A DNA stretch of 64,000 nucleotides from Lachnospiraceae bacterium (GCA_015057635.1 SVEB01000018.1:22212-86211); one strand, 5' to 3'; shown: positions 8,993 to 17,615, counted from the stretch's first letter. Program-made: numbers and translations. Notes: generated by a model from the letters alone, not told the origin.

Positions 8993-9541
8993 TTACAATT
9001 CTTTTACCATCAGATACTCACCCGCATATGTCCCATCCTTATATTTCATGCTGTGAGGACGCTCTCCGTAAACTTTAAACCCCAGTTTTTCATAAAGATG
9101 TTTTGCCCGTTCATTATTGCTGACCACCTCTAATTCTGCCTGTTCGTAACCACACTCTTTTGCTACATCCAAAATAGTCTGAAGCATCGCTTCGCCAAGC
9201 CCCAGTCCACAAAACTCCTGGTACAAAGCGATTGCGATACTGCATCTGTGTGCATACCTGCCAAACGGCCCCAAAGACATCAACGAACAGTTTCCGGCAT
9301 GTCTGCCATCTACCCTTGCAATCAGCCCTAATTCTCTTTTGGCATCAATCTTTGACTGAATAAATGCCTGTTCCCTCTCTGGTGTAATCCGTATCTCCTC
9401 AGGCTCCCTGATTAGAAATGGAGTCTCTGCGGCGGTCACTTTCAGATATGTAATAAGATCCGCTGCATCTTCCATGCGAATATTTCTTAAAACTGCGCTT
9501 CTTCCATCCTTTAACGTTACTTTCTTCTCTTCTAAAACCAT
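8993..9541 (-). CDS. GNAT-family N-acetyltransferase
   Basis: 182 residues with a GNAT fold. N-terminal strands are TLKDGRSAVLRNIRMEDAADLI, the acetyl-CoA loop region is LGLGEAMLQTILDVAKECGY, and the C-terminal motif is NNERAKHLYEKLGFKVYGERPHSMKY. The closest general type is the RimL/YhhY-like group acting on proteins, small amines or antibiotics. Substrate is not predictable. The start at 9541 has GGAGG six bases upstream. An ATG six bases earlier abuts GGAGG directly and is unlikely. It is followed closely by the PNPOx-like gene. Confidence 0.85.
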   Translation of the reverse strand: MVLEEKKVTLKDGRSAVLRNIRMEDAADLITYLKVTAAETPFLIREPEEIRITPEREQAFIQSKIDAKRELGLIARVDGRHAGNCSLMSLGPFGRYAHRCSIAIALYQEFCGLGLGEAMLQTILDVAKECGYEQAELEVVSNNERAKHLYEKLGFKVYGERPHSMKYKDGTYAGEYLMVKEL

Positions 9542-9567
9542 ATGCATCCTCCATATCCGTATTTTCT

Positions 9568-9675
9568 TTATCCAAGTGCTAGATCTAAAATCATCATAAT
9601 CGAAAAACCAGCTGCAAACAGCAGCGGCCCCCTCATACTAATCCGGCTATCTTTAGAATCATATCTTATCTTTCT
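9568..9675 (-). pseudogene. ZIP-family metal transporter, C-terminal remnant
   Basis: A 35-codon open stretch without a start ends in SMRGPLLFAAGFSIMMILDLALG and a stop at 9568. This resembles the last transmembrane helix of ZIP/ZupT metal transporters (...GFxxMMxLDxALG). Upstream the frame is closed by a TAA, and no other ZIP sequence remains in the 40 bases before the acetyltransferase remnant. I read it as the tail of a deleted gene. The match is short, so confidence is limited. Confidence 0.4.
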
Positions 9676-9720
9676 TTAGAAACAGTCTTTTTAACATTGT
9701 AAGCAACCACTCACCTCTTT

Positions 9721-10506
9721 TTACACTTTCTTAAACTCAAACCAGTAAAATGGCCGCACCTTAAATAGCTCAAATCCGCATTTTTCAGCCACTGCTTTTG
9801 ACGCCTTGTTTGATTCCACATGATCTCACTGTGCCACATAGCCTTTTCTTACACAGCCATCCATAAAAGCCTTTGTAAGCGCTGTCCCAATTCCTTTACG
9901 CCGATGGGATTCTTCTGTCTCGATATCAATCGTTATGTACTTTTTATACTGGGAACTTCCAAAAATCACGCCTGCAATCGAGTTTTCATAGATAGCTGCG
10001 TATGCAATGCTGTTTTTTAAGAATGTATCCCGATCTGCCCAGGATTCTTTGATCCGCTCTGTTAACAGATCAGCATTCTGAATTTCCCTATGATATAATT
10101 TTTCTAAGAAACTATCATCCACTTCCTTAATTCGATACCCTGTCGGTACATTAAACTCTTTCTCTATGGCCTTTTTTCTGCGATACGAGTATTCCTGTTC
10201 CCAATGTATGTCCTGATCTGCGAAAATAGAAAGAAGCTGTTGCCGAAGTCTGTCATCCTCAGTGGAGAATTCAAACTCATAAATTCCTTTTTTCTTTAAT
10301 GCCGGAAATACGATCTGTTCAAAGTAATCCCTTGCTTCCTCTTCCCGTTTTATCGCTCCTGCCACACCGCAACCTCCCACACAATAGGAGTATGCGGTTA
10401 CAAGCGTAGGATTCTCAGGGGTGTTTATCCAAAGGTCCCCTTTTGCTATACCGGCGACAATACCGGCATAGCTTGGATTTCTTTCATCCATAAGATTTTC
10501 ATTCAT
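9721..10506 (-). pseudogene. GNAT acetyltransferase interrupted by in-frame TGA
   Basis: The frame from ATG 10506 gives 226 residues ending GTALTKAFMDGCVRKGYVAQ and stops at TGA 9826-9828. Translation continues sensibly past it in the same frame for 35 codons (DHVESNKASKAVAEKCGFEL... to TAA 9721), reproducing the ESNKAS-AEK-GF ending seen in this GNAT group, where Trp commonly precedes the Asp. TGA is one base from TGG (Trp), so a nonsense mutation is the simplest reading. The truncated product would lack the last strand of the fold. The start overlaps the stop of the upstream gene (TAATG), implying coupling. Confidence 0.65.
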
Positions 10507-11135
10507 TATTCGTTCACTCCTTCCGGTGCTTCTGGAAACGCCTGTTCAAATGCATTCTGAATTGTCTCAATATCAGCCATATTATAACTGTCATTCTGAA
10601 GTTCATAACCTGCATCATCTAACAGTGGAAGAATGGAATCACGGTCTGTCAAAATCGTCTTAGCATCCTCATAAACAGATTCCCAAGCTAACATAATGCT
10701 GTCCGCTTCCACAAGTTCCTCTTTATTTTCATTATACCAATTCTGCGCCTTTTCTTTGATCTTTGTTTCGCTTGTAGCAGACATATTAACCTTTGCCCAG
10801 TCCAAGATTTCCCCTGCTGCCCTTGCAGATTTTAAGGAACATCCGCTTACACCCGGCATTGCATTGTAGATATCTGCCAAGACCAGATCAAAGGCATCCC
10901 AATCCGCCTCTTTCACATCCTCCCCATTTTCACTTTCGCCTTTCTGTCCCTGTGCATTCTCCTGTTCACTCTCAGTTCCTTCGCTTTCCTGATCAGTAGA
11001 CGTCGCCGTTGACACATTCTCCATTTCATTATTCGTCTTTATCGTATCATTATTTTTTCGAATTGTCCTTCCAATAATAACTGCCGCACCTGCACAAAGG
11101 CAGACTGCTAGTAAAATCCATTTCTTTTTATTCAT
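10506..11135 (-). CDS. membrane-anchored protein of unknown function
   Basis: 209 residues: a cytoplasmic MNKKK start, one transmembrane segment (WILLAVCLCAGAAVIIG, about 6-22), an acidic Ser/Glu/Gly-rich linker (about 30-78) and a helical, acidic extracytoplasmic domain (WDAFDLVLADIYNAMPGVSG...FEQAFPEAPEG). No family is recognised. The stop overlaps the next start (TAATG), so it is co-translated with the interrupted acetyltransferase. No enzymatic motif is visible. Confidence 0.65.
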   Translation of the reverse strand: MNKKKWILLAVCLCAGAAVIIGRTIRKNNDTIKTNNEMENVSTATSTDQESEGTESEQENAQGQKGESENGEDVKEADWDAFDLVLADIYNAMPGVSGCSLKSARAAGEILDWAKVNMSATSETKIKEKAQNWYNENKEELVEADSIMLAWESVYEDAKTILTDRDSILPLLDDAGYELQNDSYNMADIETIQNAFEQAFPEAPEGVNE

Positions 11136-11180
11136 TCCGTATCATCCTTTCCTTAAAAATTCAATCCGCTTAATCCCTTG

Positions 11181-11366
11181 TTACTTCTTCGTGCGGGTTA
11201 AACGGACGGAACTGTATGATAATATTACTATAGTTAGCAACATGACTATCCCTAGCACACGAACTGCCCAGTCCGAAAACGGAACAAGGAATACATTCAG
11301 TGCCATTAGCAATACTGCTGCTATCATAATAATCAGACTGCCATAAAAAATTATTCTATCTTTCAT
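11181..11366 (-). CDS. small two-helix membrane protein
   Basis: 61 residues, mostly two hydrophobic helices (about 5-28 and 34-52) with a short linker (VPFSDWAV) and a positively charged tail RLTRTKK, so both ends are probably cytoplasmic. GGGGTG precedes the ATG by about 5 bases. It lies upstream of, and likely in one transcript with, the membrane-anchored protein. Function unknown. Confidence 0.6.
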   Translation of the reverse strand: MKDRIIFYGSLIIMIAAVLLMALNVFLVPFSDWAVRVLGIVMLLTIVILSYSSVRLTRTKK

Positions 11367-11489
11367 AATATCACCCCAACCCCTTCTTCATAATACAGTA
11401 AGTATATTCCTTATAATTCCTTTTTTCAAGAATACACCTGCACAAATAAAAGCAGAACACGATTAAATTTTTAAACAAAAAAATCACGC

Positions 11490-11518
11490 TTGACTTTTAA
11501 ATCTCACTGTGGTATTTT
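11490..11518 (+). promoter_or_regulatory. sigma-A-type promoter of the T-box operon
   Basis: TTGACT (11490-11495), a 17-bp spacer and TATTTT (11513-11518). Transcription would begin near 11525, just before the T-box leader. Confidence 0.65.
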
Positions 11519-11524
11519 AGTGGA

Positions 11525-11795
11525 ATAAAGCAGACACAGGCTATGACGAGAAAGAGTACATATTACAAAATTTTCAGAGAGAAGATGGTTGGTGCGAATC
11601 TTCACGGAGTAATATCGAAGCAGTCTTCGAGCTTTGAACCGAACAGAGGAATCTTAGTAGGCTTCAACGGTTTTCTACCGTTATCAGAAACAGTATGAAA
11701 GTACTGGCAGAGTGCAGATTTATTCTGAATTTAGGTGGTAACACGGACAATGACTGTTCGCCCTAAGCTATTATTAGCTTGGGGCTTTTTTTTGT
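11525..11795 (+). ncRNA. T-box leader, alanine (GCA) specifier
   Basis: A complete T-box. Stem I strands AUAUUAC (about 11560) and GUAAUAU (about 11610) enclose a distal arm with GGUGCGAAU. The specifier bulge on the 3' side reads GAA-GCA-GU, with GCA an Ala codon. The T-box sequence AGGTGGTAACACGGA (11733-11747) offers UGGU for the tRNA acceptor end, matching discriminator A. An intrinsic terminator, GCCCTAAGCT/AGCTTGGGGC plus T8, ends near 11795. Uncharged tRNA-Ala should favour the antiterminator and expression of the aminotransferase 100 bp downstream. The GCA reading rests on the stem alignment. Confidence 0.9.
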
Positions 11796-11895
11796 TTAAA
11801 AGTCCACTCATTTCTGCATGTTCGAAACATAGCGTCTCAAACAGGTGCCGCTTATAATAAAGATATTAGATAGGAACTTAAGGAGGACTTGAATT

Positions 11896-13113
11896 ATGAG
11901 AATTTTTGAAAAGTCAACGAAATTAGATAATGTATGTTACGATATCAGAGGACCTGTTATGGACGAAGCAAACCGTATGATCGCTAACGGCATGGATATC
12001 CTAAAATTAAATATTGGAAATCCTGCTCCATTCCATTTTGATGCTCCGGATGAAATCATCCAGGATATGATCTACAACTTAAGAAATGCGCAGGGTTATT
12101 CTGACTCTAAGGGAATTTTCTCTGCAAGAAAAGCAATCATGCAGTATGCCCAGATTAAAAATCTTCCGAATGTTGGGATCGACGATATTATTACCGGAAA
12201 CGGTGTCAGTGAATTAATCACTATGTCCATGCAAGGACTTTTAAACAATGGAGATGAGATCCTGATTCCATCCCCTGACTATCCACTATGGACTGCTTCC
12301 GTTACCCTTGCCGGTGGTACTGCCGTTCACTACATTTGCGATGAACAGTCCGAATGGTATCCGGACATCGAAGATATCCGCAAGAAAGTAACCGATAAGA
12401 CAAAAGGTATTGTTATTATCAATCCAAACAACCCTACCGGTGCTCTTTATCCAAAAGAAGTATTAGAGCAGATCGTAGAAGTAGCCAGAGAACACGAACT
12501 TATCATCTTTGCAGATGAAATTTATGATCGTCTGTTAATGGATGGCCTTGAACATACTTCCATTGCTTCTCTTGCTCCAGACCTTTTCTGCATCACCTTT
12601 AACGGTCTTAGCAAATCCCATCGTATTGCCGGATTCCGTGCTGGATGGATGTGCCTTAGCGGTGACAAATCCAAAGTAAAAGGCTATATCGAGGGACTGA
12701 CTCTTCTTTCCTCTATGCGCCTTTGCTCAAATGTTCCTGCCCAGTACATCATCCAAACCGCACTTGGCGGATATCAGAGCGCAGATGAGCTGCTACTTCC
12801 GGGCGGAAGAGTTTACGAACAGAGAGAGTACATTTACAAGGCGTTAAACGATATTCCAGGTATCAGTGCAGTCAAGCCAAAAGCAGCCTTCTATATCTTC
12901 CCTAAGATTGATACTGCTCGTTTTAACATAAAAAGTGATGAACAGTTCGTGCTTGACTTCTTACGTGAAAAGAAAGTACTCCTTGTTCACGGTGGCGGCT
13001 TCCACTGGAATGAGCCGGATCATTTCCGTATCGTTTACCTGCCAAATATAGAACAGCTAAAAGATGCGATGACTAAGTTAGGAGACTTCTTAGACGGTTA
13101 TCATCAGAAATAA
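11896..13113 (+). CDS. alaT: alanine-type PLP-dependent aminotransferase
   Basis: This 405-residue fold-type I aminotransferase begins FEKSTKLDNVCYDIRGPV, as in the AlaA/AlaT group (glutamate-pyruvate transaminases). The PLP lysine is in NGLSKSHRIAGFRAGW, with NPNNPTGALYP and the substrate-carboxylate Arg in HFRIVYLP near the C-terminus. AGGAGG lies upstream of the ATG. The upstream Ala T-box supports pyruvate-to-alanine synthesis as the role, since the gene would be induced when tRNA-Ala is uncharged. It is monocistronic, with a terminator directly after it. An aspartate aminotransferase of the same superfamily lies at 44355-45560. Confidence 0.88.
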   Translation: MRIFEKSTKLDNVCYDIRGPVMDEANRMIANGMDILKLNIGNPAPFHFDAPDEIIQDMIYNLRNAQGYSDSKGIFSARKAIMQYAQIKNLPNVGIDDIITGNGVSELITMSMQGLLNNGDEILIPSPDYPLWTASVTLAGGTAVHYICDEQSEWYPDIEDIRKKVTDKTKGIVIINPNNPTGALYPKEVLEQIVEVAREHELIIFADEIYDRLLMDGLEHTSIASLAPDLFCITFNGLSKSHRIAGFRAGWMCLSGDKSKVKGYIEGLTLLSSMRLCSNVPAQYIIQTALGGYQSADELLLPGGRVYEQREYIYKALNDIPGISAVKPKAAFYIFPKIDTARFNIKSDEQFVLDFLREKKVLLVHGGGFHWNEPDHFRIVYLPNIEQLKDAMTKLGDFLDGYHQK

Positions 13114-13128
13114 TAGTTCAACACAAAA

Positions 13129-13160
13129 AGAGGCTTTCAGAAATGAAATCCTCTTTTTTT
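13129..13160 (+). terminator. terminator after the alanine aminotransferase
   Basis: AGAGGCTTTCA (13129-13139), loop GAAA, TGAAATCCTCT (13144-13154), then a T run. One mismatch in the stem. Confidence 0.75.
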
Positions 13161-13235
13161 CACCTTAAATTGCACGTTTCATCTTCAATTTCTTCTTTTG
13201 TCTTTTCTAGTATCTGCTTTTCTCCAACGATTATT

Positions 13236-13694
13236 CTAGTTCAGCTTCATATGAGAGAATCCATAGTCAATCAGCATCGGAACCCCATTCACAATCCCCC
13301 ACGAACTTGTTCTAACCAAATCTCCTCCCGCTAACATATACTTCGTTGTCAGCATCTGAAATACTGGTCTGCTCGTCAGTTCTCTCATATTCCTGGCTTC
13401 ATAATACTGCAGCACTGGGTAAAAATTACGAATCCTATCCCCTTTTTTCATTATTAAAAATCTATTATCCTCTGATATTGCCAAAACCGGCGTCAGAATT
13501 TTCGTATTTTCATTATCAAAAATCATATATTCCATTTGATTCTGATTCAGTCCCCGATAATTCTTCGCGACCTTCACCACATAACCGTCCCCGATATCGA
13601 ACACCTTTCTGGAAGATCCTGCTCCTAGAAACCGAAGCCTATTATGCTGTAGCTTATAAAGCATTCCATCAAAATCATATACTCTATTCCCCAT
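13236..13694 (-). CDS. small protein-kinase-like protein
   Basis: 152 residues from ATG 13694, six bases after AGGAGG (a GTG at 13727 also opens the frame). The N-lobe looks kinase-like: a Gly loop LGAGSSRKVFDIGDG followed by VVKVAKN, with the candidate ATP Lys. Near the C-terminus LIDYGFS resembles the DFG metal site. No HRD catalytic loop is visible and the C-lobe is nearly absent, so it may be a minimal or inactive kinase that binds nucleotide. It is isolated between convergent genes. Confidence 0.55.
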   Translation of the reverse strand: MGNRVYDFDGMLYKLQHNRLRFLGAGSSRKVFDIGDGYVVKVAKNYRGLNQNQMEYMIFDNENTKILTPVLAISEDNRFLIMKKGDRIRNFYPVLQYYEARNMRELTSRPVFQMLTTKYMLAGGDLVRTSSWGIVNGVPMLIDYGFSHMKLN

Positions 13695-13950
13695 TTTCAT
13701 CCTCCTAAAAATATCTCTCACTTTCACAATATTCTCTTAGAATGAAAATGTTCTACTTTTCAATTATTTTCGACACTATTGCGCTATTTTTTGTGTTTTT
13801 CTATTCTTTTTCATCTCTCATCATTTTCTCCTCTTTCTATTCACCATTTCCTGTTACTTTTCTCTTCTATTCTCTTGTCCTCCCTGTCCATTTCATCCCT
13901 TTTCGCTTATTTACCTCTATTATTAGCCATCTGAATTAGAAAAAGGACTT

Positions 13951-14212
13951 ATGGCGTCTGAACACCCAGACGAGACTATTCCTGATATGGAATTAAACTA
14001 ACTTTAAAAACGTTGACAATCCTAATATAAAATTTACCGATGAAGCCTGCTCCATGCTTGTCAGAGTGCCGCGAATTTTTCTGCCAACACCCTTAAAGGG
14101 CTGTGTAGAGTGGGCAAAATCAAACGGAGTGACTTTGATTACCGAAGAACATATGAAAATCATTAATGATAAACGTTCCAAAGAAAAGACCAATACCAAA
14201 CACAAAAACTGA
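13951..14212 (+). pseudogene. PCP_red-like domain fragment, frameshifted
   Basis: A start (MASEHPDETIPDMELN, 13951-14001) is followed in another frame by an open stretch (13997-14212) reading KFTDEACSMLVRVPRIFLP...WAKSNGVTLITEEHMKIIND. This resembles the short PCP_red domain (light-independent protochlorophyllide reductase-like) found at the ends of some bacterial redox proteins. A shift near 13997 would join them. No ribosome site precedes the longer part. The match is by eye and modest. The gene seems decayed, and the pyrimidine-rich 13730-13950 upstream shows nothing else. Confidence 0.35.
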
Positions 14213-14251
14213 TAAAAATACAGATATATCCGATTATTCCCTTTTTCAGCG

Positions 14252-14279
14252 GGGCAAGGAAATCATCTGTTCCTTGCCC
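14252..14279. terminator. hairpin between converging genes
   Basis: GGGCAAGGAA (14252-14261) pairs perfectly with TTCCTTGCCC (14270-14279), with an 8-nt loop. It abuts the stop of the minus-strand gene at 14279. There is no clear T run on either side, so termination is likely but weak. Confidence 0.45.
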
Positions 14280-14803
14280 TACTTCTTGCTCTGCAGCTTC
14301 ATTTGTGTTTCAATATATAATCTGTTTTCCCTTTTCAATATATTTATTATTTTAAAGGATTCTACTCGGAGCTCTTTTATCTCTTTACATCCATTGTTTA
14401 ATGGCATTGCTTTCAAAAAAGTCTTTCTTTCATAGTATTTTTGTCTTTGCAATCTGCCATCTATATATCTTATACACATTGTATATTCTCCTGTGATAAG
14501 TAAAAATCGCCGAACCCGTCCTCTATTTACCCAAGACACGGTAACATACCTAATGCCGTCTACACTTGCACGAATCCCGAAACTACTACGTATCCTTCTT
14601 AAGCAACAATTAAAAGACAATGTACCGATCGGTGCATACGTTTTATACTTTCTTACATTTGGCTTTTTGCATTTCAATTTTTCAATATATAATGAATTGC
14701 ATACACTGTCTTCCACTTGTTTTATTACAAGAGGGCGATCTGGATCAATGACATACGAATATGTCACAACTGCTGTATTTTTAATTGGATAAACCTGAGA
14801 CAT
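14279..14803 (-). CDS. uncharacterised protein next to DUF11 genes
   Basis: 174 residues with AAGGGAG ahead of the ATG. Rich in Arg and Lys and in short strands (AVVTYSYVIDPDRPLVI, VRRFLLITGEYTMCIRYIDG), with several Cys but no CxxC pair and no signal peptide. No domain is recognised. It starts 15 bp after the large DUF11 protein gene, so it is probably co-transcribed with it and may share a surface or spore-coat role by association only. Confidence 0.6.
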   Translation of the reverse strand: MSQVYPIKNTAVVTYSYVIDPDRPLVIKQVEDSVCNSLYIEKLKCKKPNVRKYKTYAPIGTLSFNCCLRRIRSSFGIRASVDGIRYVTVSWVNRGRVRRFLLITGEYTMCIRYIDGRLQRQKYYERKTFLKAMPLNNGCKEIKELRVESFKIINILKRENRLYIETQMKLQSKK

Positions 14804-14818
14804 TTAGCATTCTCCCTT

Positions 14819-16696
14819 CTAGCAGATTGGTGTTACATTGAAATTTATGGTGATGATTTCACGTGGGCTTATTACCAATTGTTTCACATTCGTCACAACT
14901 GTTCGTTCTGTATTAAATGCAATTGAGGTTCTATCGTATCCGGTTGAGTTACTGCGGGAAGTAGCTTCACCCACATAACGGGAGCCATTTGGACATGGAT
15001 CCCGAAATGCACCCGGTGCAATTATTACATTTACAGAACCAATATTCTCCATCTGTATGGTGTATAAAACTTGATTTGTGCAGGTAACCAGCCCATTTGG
15101 CTCATTTCCCTTTCTTAATACGATTTCACCATACTGTACTTCAGTCCTTGCCTCATTACTTGTCTCTGTTATCCGAAAAACATTTCCAGCTGAATCCGTA
15201 AGTGTATACTCGATATTGGCAACATTTAAAATAAGGGCATTCACAATCTTTGCATAATCTATGATACGGGCTTTAAATTTGATCACGATCACATCCGTTC
15301 TTATTATCTGTGCTTTCAGCGCAAATCCACTTACCGGATTCTTATTCGCAAATCCACTTTGTAATACTCCATTATAATATACTTCAACAGAGCCTGTCAC
15401 AAACTCCATTCCTGGCTGTAATTTATCATAAAAATATGCATTGGTCCATGCAACGGTGGATCCACCATTGATCACGGTCGTTGTATACGTAAGGATATCT
15501 CCGATATCTCCCACGGCTCGATCTACTGTCTTTGTAAGGCTTGGATTTACTTTAACCTGACACCCGAATGCTACTGGTATATAAACATCACCAGTAGTCG
15601 TAAAATCCATATATGCAGAGGTCTGTCCATAACTTAATGTATTCGATATGTCTACACGTGTTACATCTAATCCATGTCTGGCTCCAACAATTGTATTTGT
15701 CATATTATGATTGTTATTGCCCATACTTCCTCTTCTGTCTGGTGCCCCCATAGTGCTAGTTCCACCGATATCCGGATCGTTATCTGCAATGCTTACTTCG
15801 CCAATAAAGAAGTTTGTCGTTGTGTGATTCCCTGCACTAAGCCTTATTGTTGGATTTTTATTTTTCCCAAACGTTACATAATCACCTGTGTATCTGATAT
15901 CTCCTTCTGCCGCCGCTATCACTGCTTTTCCTTTTAGCGTACCAGAAGACGGTGTCACGATGTTAGGAATTTCAATTTCTGTCACCTGAAACCCTGACGC
16001 TCCTGATACAGGGGCAGCAATGACATACATGCTCATATTATTGTAATCCATCGTATCATCAGCATATGCAGCCATTAAGCACCAGCCAGAACAATTTGCT
16101 TCTTCCGTACCTCCCGTAATAGAAGCAGATATGCCATCTACTGTATACGTATTTTCGCCTTTCATGATATAGTCTGTAACATCCGCACTTCTTACATAAA
16201 TCCTCCAGCTTGGATTAATCTCCGTGCTATCTAAATTATAAGACACTGCAAACTTCATAGAATCAATAGATTCTGCAAGCACCGATCCGCTGCGATTTGG
16301 ATCAGGATGAATGAATGTAACTGTTTTATCCCCATTTACTCCTGTATATAGATTTGCGAACCATACTAGTTCTGCGTGGAGGATTTCTTTTGCCGTAGAT
16401 GGTATATACAATTTAGCAGAAGAACCAATCCGATTAGTCGAAGATACCTGGCTGCTCCGAATGATCCCTACTGGACTCGGCGTTTGATTCGCTGTATAAA
16501 TACTTGCCCAATTGCTTGGATATATCCCGGAATTGCTTACTGTTAAAAATACTCCCTGTGAACCTAAATTACCTGGATTCATTGGATCTGAAGAGGTACT
16601 TGAGGAGCTCGTCTTATCTAACCCAAACGTATTTCCTGTCATAACAACAGCGCCTCTTGCAATTCCTGAGTATCTCATTGTCACTCCTGACGACAT
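14819..16696 (-). CDS. DUF11-repeat surface-type protein (large)
   Basis: 625 residues. The first 370 or so form a beta-rich region with the recurring adhesin pattern SADVTDYIMKGENTYTVDG...GWCLMAAYADD. About 380-500 is a DUF11 repeat (NPSLTKTVDRAVGDIGDILTYT...FYDKLQPGMEFV) and a second lies about 510-625 (VLYTIQMENIGSVNVI). DUF11 modules are stalk-like domains of surface proteins. There is no signal peptide and no sortase or membrane anchor, which is unusual unless it is placed on spores from the mother cell or exported unconventionally. AGGTG precedes ATG 16696. It sits between the 174-residue gene and a second DUF11 gene. Confidence 0.75.
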   Translation of the reverse strand: MSSGVTMRYSGIARGAVVMTGNTFGLDKTSSSSTSSDPMNPGNLGSQGVFLTVSNSGIYPSNWASIYTANQTPSPVGIIRSSQVSSTNRIGSSAKLYIPSTAKEILHAELVWFANLYTGVNGDKTVTFIHPDPNRSGSVLAESIDSMKFAVSYNLDSTEINPSWRIYVRSADVTDYIMKGENTYTVDGISASITGGTEEANCSGWCLMAAYADDTMDYNNMSMYVIAAPVSGASGFQVTEIEIPNIVTPSSGTLKGKAVIAAAEGDIRYTGDYVTFGKNKNPTIRLSAGNHTTTNFFIGEVSIADNDPDIGGTSTMGAPDRRGSMGNNNHNMTNTIVGARHGLDVTRVDISNTLSYGQTSAYMDFTTTGDVYIPVAFGCQVKVNPSLTKTVDRAVGDIGDILTYTTTVINGGSTVAWTNAYFYDKLQPGMEFVTGSVEVYYNGVLQSGFANKNPVSGFALKAQIIRTDVIVIKFKARIIDYAKIVNALILNVANIEYTLTDSAGNVFRITETSNEARTEVQYGEIVLRKGNEPNGLVTCTNQVLYTIQMENIGSVNVIIAPGAFRDPCPNGSRYVGEATSRSNSTGYDRTSIAFNTERTVVTNVKQLVISPREIITINFNVTPIC

Positions 16697-16802
16697 TAAA
16701 TCACCTATTTCAATTGTTATTTCTTATAAAACTCTTTATTGAATCAAAGGATTAGCCTTATCTGCTGCCAATCCCTTGATTCCAATTCATTCTATCCTAC
16801 CC

Positions 16803-17615
16803 TTATTGCTCTACGGTAACTACAGTGAATACTAACGTACGAGTTTCATCATGTGCAAGCGTAAATGCAGAGGAATTATAGATTCTAGGCACAGGTGATG
16901 CCTCATAGGCAAATACTCCTCCACCATTGTTATCAATGCGACGAAATACCGTATAATCCGGAATCAAGTCTACAAATTGTCCAACTCCCACTCTTCCTGG
17001 TATCATACCAACATTGCCAAGTACAATAGTATATGTGATTTCCTGGCCATAGGTTACTGGAGTCATTGGACTGTTCTGCTTATCAATCGTCAATTCCGCG
17101 TGATTATAATTTAAATTACAGGTATTAAACGCTTTATTGGTATTACCGGCAGCTGTCCCAAGTGTAGCGGTTGCCTTTGTATGAAGAATATCGACTGGTG
17201 TACTAGGCCCTGTCACCTTAATCTGAATCGTATACGTCTTACTCTGACCTTGAGCTAATCCGCCCAGAAGATCTACCGTTATGATATCCTTATCGTGAGT
17301 TCCACCTGTTTCTGTACCTGCCAAAACATCAATTTGAGGAGCAATCAGAACCGGATCCTGAATGGTTGCTGTTGTATACGTAATCGGTGCTGCAGATTTA
17401 TTGGTGACTGTATATGTCAAGGTAACTATTTCATCCAAATCTACTCCTGTTGTTCCAGGGGCATCCACTACAGAACAAACTTTATCCAAAGTAATAGTAG
17501 GTGCTACATAGCTATTAACTACCGTATCATATTTCGGACCGCCCGTCTTTTCTCTATCTCCTGAGAAATACGTATAGGACAATAAAGTGGCGGTATTTTG
17601 AATATCAAAGGCCAT
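16803..17615 (-). CDS. DUF11-repeat surface-type protein (small)
   Basis: 270 residues with two DUF11-type repeats: about 45-150 (PTITLDKVCSVVDAPG...DEIVTLTYTVTNKSAAPITYTTATIQDPV) and about 165-268 (AELTIDKQNSPMTPVTYGQEITYTIVLGNVGMIPGRVGVGQFVD). No signal peptide, transmembrane helix or sorting motif is present. It lies 106 bp upstream of the larger DUF11 gene on the same strand, probably one transcript. By family it should be an extended beta-sandwich protein on an external surface; the location is inferred. Confidence 0.72.
   Translation of the reverse strand: MAFDIQNTATLLSYTYFSGDREKTGGPKYDTVVNSYVAPTITLDKVCSVVDAPGTTGVDLDEIVTLTYTVTNKSAAPITYTTATIQDPVLIAPQIDVLAGTETGGTHDKDIITVDLLGGLAQGQSKTYTIQIKVTGPSTPVDILHTKATATLGTAAGNTNKAFNTCNLNYNHAELTIDKQNSPMTPVTYGQEITYTIVLGNVGMIPGRVGVGQFVDLIPDYTVFRRIDNNGGGVFAYEASPVPRIYNSSAFTLAHDETRTLVFTVVTVEQ

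Noticed and set aside
9826..9828. TGA as a selenocysteine codon in the acetyltransferase
   Set aside because: The expected residue is Trp, GNAT enzymes have no catalytic Cys or Sec there, and no SECIS-like hairpin follows.
13742..13939. 65-codon hydrophobic plus-strand frame (MKMFYFSIIFDTIALFF...)
   Set aside because: It reads a pyrimidine-rich AT stretch, lacks a ribosome site, and overlaps the likely upstream region of the kinase-like gene.
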